A DNA stretch of 6,448 nucleotides, taken from contig DLQL01000042.1 of assembly GCA_002477565.1 (NCBI GenBank), positions 1-6,448 on the forward strand. The letters are read 5' to 3'. The position numbers and the translations under genes were made by a program. This DNA comes from Flavobacteriaceae bacterium UBA7433. Its GTDB lineage: Bacteria > Bacteroidota > Bacteroidia > Flavobacteriales > Flavobacteriaceae. Positions 4,306 to 6,448 of the stretch are shown here, piece by piece. Position 1 is the first letter of the stretch; each line of letters starts with the position of its first letter. The notes under the pieces are model-generated. The model did not search any database. It was not told the DNA's origin and saw nothing but the letters and a program-made list of their open reading frames with translations.

Positions 4306-6448
4306 TTAAAGTTTTAATTGCATCGTAAAATAGTAAGAACGCGGATCTGAAGTAATGATCCCTGGCCCTGGGTAACCGGTTGCTCTTCTTGTAAAATACG
4401 AGCGGTTCAATAGGTTGTTAATTCCTGTTTCAAATTTAAACATTTTGTAGGTGTATGCAAACGACAAATCCAAAATGTCATAAGAAGGAATCGCTCCTGC
4501 AACGGTGAGCATATTATTTGGATTGTAGGGTGCATTTGTCACATCTGTATATTGTTCCGACAAATACGTATACTGCAAACTACCGATTAAATTTTTGTAT
4601 CCAAAACCGATTCCTGATTTCATATTTACAAGCGGTATAAATTCTACCTTTTTGCCTTGTACTCCGTTGAATCGTGATTTTGTGTATTTAGAATCTGTAA
4701 TTGCTGTGTTTATAAAAACATTAAACTTGTAGTTGCTCTGATTCTCCCAAAAAGTTTCTTGGAGGTTCCAATCAATCAGAGATTCCAATCCGTAAACGAC
4801 AGCGGTTCCAATATTGTCGCGTACCCAACCGATTCGATCTTCAAAATTGGTGCCTATTTTTCCTTTGTAAAGCAAACCAAATACATTCGCGTCATAGGAT
4901 ATGAATTTTCGGTATTTCCCTCGCACTCCGATATCTGCGGTATACCCCTTTTCATCTGTAATGTCCTCTGCAACGGTAAAAGAAGGACTTGTCACTCGAA
5001 TATCACTAAAAGTTACAGAGCGGTAATTCTGAGATATGTTGGCATAACTTTCAAAGTAACTCGTAGGCTTGTAACTCGCACCAAGCCCAAATAAAAGGAT
5101 GTTTCTCTCAAAACGATTGTTGTCTTCAATCAACTCAGGAGAATAAGTTCCTTCAGAAAGTGTCTTTATATATTCGTATCGAACTCCTGGTGTCAATGAA
5201 AAATAATCTGAAAGTTTGAAAATATTCTCTGCAAAAACGGACGCATTGAAGTTTGGATATTTGAATTTAGACTGGTTGCTATATTGTGGGAATTCTGCTG
5301 AATAAAAATTAAAATCTGCTTCACTTCCTTTGCTACCCGGTCCTTGTTGAGAAGTATTGTTGGCATTGTAGATTTTTGAACCGACCAATAACACCGCATC
5401 TTTTGAAAAAACGTTGTAACGCGTCAGCAACCTCGTTTCAGCACCCCAATTTCGGAATACGCCTGCCAATAAATCTCTTTCGTGTAAAAAAATTCCGTTT
5501 TGATCCTGTTCGTCTACATCTAAAAAAGGATTGGGTTCTGAAAACGTTGGATTGACTCTAAAACCAAGAGATTTTCTATGCGCATCTAAGGCAAATAGAT
5601 TCAAACTGAAATCGGTTTTTTCACTGATTTTATGCTGGAGTTTTAATGCAAATAGTTTCCATTGAACTTCAAACCAATTTCTTGTCCTTTGGCTTTGCCT
5701 TGGATTTTCTATAAATTGTTTGTCTGAAAGTCCGCCCGATTGTTTTGCCAAATAATTCAGATAGGTTGCCTCAAAGCTCAATTTGGTTTTTTTGGAAAAA
5801 TCGTAGGCAATGTATCCGTAAAAATTTTTGGAATCGAAATTTGAATTCGCCCTGTAACCATCTCCATCTTTGTAGTTAAAAAAAGTATAATAACTAAGTT
5901 TACCCTTTGTTCCACTTAAACTATTAAAACTTGTTTTCAATCCAAAAGAGCCCACTGTATTTCTGGTGACAAATTCTAATTCTTTGTTTTTTACAGGTTC
6001 CTTCAATTTAAAATTGATCAAACCTCCAAATTGAGTTCCATACTGCAAGGAAGCCGCTCCTCGAATCACTTGAATTTCCGACAAAGCTTCTGCTGTTGGC
6101 GTGTAATAACTCTCTGGATACCCCAAAACATCTGCACTGATGTCATACCCGTTCTGTCTCGTATTGAAGTTGGCTGTTCGATTCGGATCCAAACCTCTAC
6201 CTCCCACAGACAATTGCAAACCTCCATCGCCCACATCGTAAATATTCAATCCCACGACTTGCGACATTACTTGTCGCGCATTGTTTGAGGCCAAATTACC
6301 AACCACTTGATCTACCAACACAACCTCTGTCTTCTTCCCTGCATAAATAGCTGTCCCCTCCACATCTTTCAAACGCTTCAGATTGAATACCTTTTTTTGA
6401 TAGTTTTCAATAAAAACTTCGGAAAGGTCCTCTGACAATTTCTCCAAC
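4306..6448 (-). CDS. TonB-dependent outer membrane receptor, FecA-like (iron(III)-citrate type), N-terminus outside window
   Basis: The frame is open from the right edge to a TAA at 4308-4306. The leading TTG at 6447 is not a credible start; signal peptide and earlier residues lie beyond the window. Counting from 6447, residues 30-150 are the plug: GTAIYAGKKTEVV (31-43), ARQVMSQVVGLNIYD (57-71), SVGGRGLDPNRTANF (80-94), YPESYYTPT (110-118), IQVIRGAASLQYGTQFGG (125-142) and INFKLK. The remainder is a 22-strand-type beta-barrel with alternating aromatic residues, ending in GINNLLNRSYF and the terminal strand YYFTMQLKL. The plug closely resembles FecA-type receptors (COG4772), which import ferric citrate using TonB/ExbBD energy. 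In Bacteroidota such receptors commonly carry an N-terminal carboxypeptidase-like regulatory domain, which would lie upstream. The ligand is inferred; another ferric chelate is possible. The haem protein gene follows after 10 bp. The promoter and any Fur or anti-sigma control lie outside the window. Confidence 0.92.
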   Translation of the reverse strand, partial: LEKLSEDLSEVFIENYQKKVFNLKRLKDVEGTAIYAGKKTEVVLVDQVVGNLASNNARQVMSQVVGLNIYDVGDGGLQLSVGGRGLDPNRTANFNTRQNGYDISADVLGYPESYYTPTAEALSEIQVIRGAASLQYGTQFGGLINFKLKEPVKNKELEFVTRNTVGSFGLKTSFNSLSGTKGKLSYYTFFNYKDGDGYRANSNFDSKNFYGYIAYDFSKKTKLSFEATYLNYLAKQSGGLSDKQFIENPRQSQRTRNWFEVQWKLFALKLQHKISEKTDFSLNLFALDAHRKSLGFRVNPTFSEPNPFLDVDEQDQNGIFLHERDLLAGVFRNWGAETRLLTRYNVFSKDAVLLVGSKIYNANNTSQQGPGSKGSEADFNFYSAEFPQYSNQSKFKYPNFNASVFAENIFKLSDYFSLTPGVRYEYIKTLSEGTYSPELIEDNNRFERNILLFGLGASYKPTSYFESYANISQNYRSVTFSDIRVTSPSFTVAEDITDEKGYTADIGVRGKYRKFISYDANVFGLLYKGKIGTNFEDRIGWVRDNIGTAVVYGLESLIDWNLQETFWENQSNYKFNVFINTAITDSKYTKSRFNGVQGKKVEFIPLVNMKSGIGFGYKNLIGSLQYTYLSEQYTDVTNAPYNPNNMLTVAGAIPSYDILDLSFAYTYKMFKFETGINNLLNRSYFTRRATGYPGPGIITSDPRSYYFTMQLKL

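Noticed and set aside
4759..5094. 111-codon open frame antisense to the TonB receptor
   Set aside because: It lies fully within the receptor barrel region and has no promoter element or family-like features.

Overview
The window looks like chromosomal DNA of a Bacteroidota bacterium, most likely a flavobacterium. Supporting signs are the lack of Shine-Dalgarno sequences before the genes, a good TAnnTTTG-type promoter element (TATCTTTG) before one gene, moderate AT-richness, and protein types common in that phylum: a VF530-type small protein, a FecA-like TonB receptor and a Haem_bd-type CxxCH protein. Assignment to this phylum is inference from sequence style, not a database result.

Left part (1-2769): a small VF530/DUF2132 protein gene runs leftward out of the window. 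It is divergent from a rightward pair: a DbpA-like DEAD-box RNA helicase and, 15 bp later, an ArgE-type M20 metallo-deacylase. The spacing suggests the helicase and deacylase share a transcript, though their functions (ribosome/RNA remodelling and arginine biosynthesis) have no obvious link.

Middle (2770-3854): a 134-bp intergenic region holds a 14-bp perfect palindrome, a short inverted repeat and a flavobacterial-type -7 element. It leads to a membrane protein of the fatty acid hydroxylase/sterol desaturase superfamily with a complete set of histidine boxes.

Right part (3855-6448): a leftward operon. A FecA-like TonB-dependent outer membrane receptor, whose N-terminus lies outside the window, is followed after 10 bp by a small membrane-anchored Haem_bd-family protein with a CxxCH haem motif. 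This pair points to iron or iron-chelate uptake coupled to a periplasmic c-type haem protein. The stop codon of the hydroxylase and that of the haem protein abut with no bases between them.

All six genes belong to families I recognise, and the window is almost fully coding. I see no CRISPR array, tRNA, rRNA, insertion sequence or defence system. The points worth a second look are the helicase's variant motifs, the ArgE type and context, the receptor/haem-protein pairing, and the palindrome upstream of the hydroxylase.
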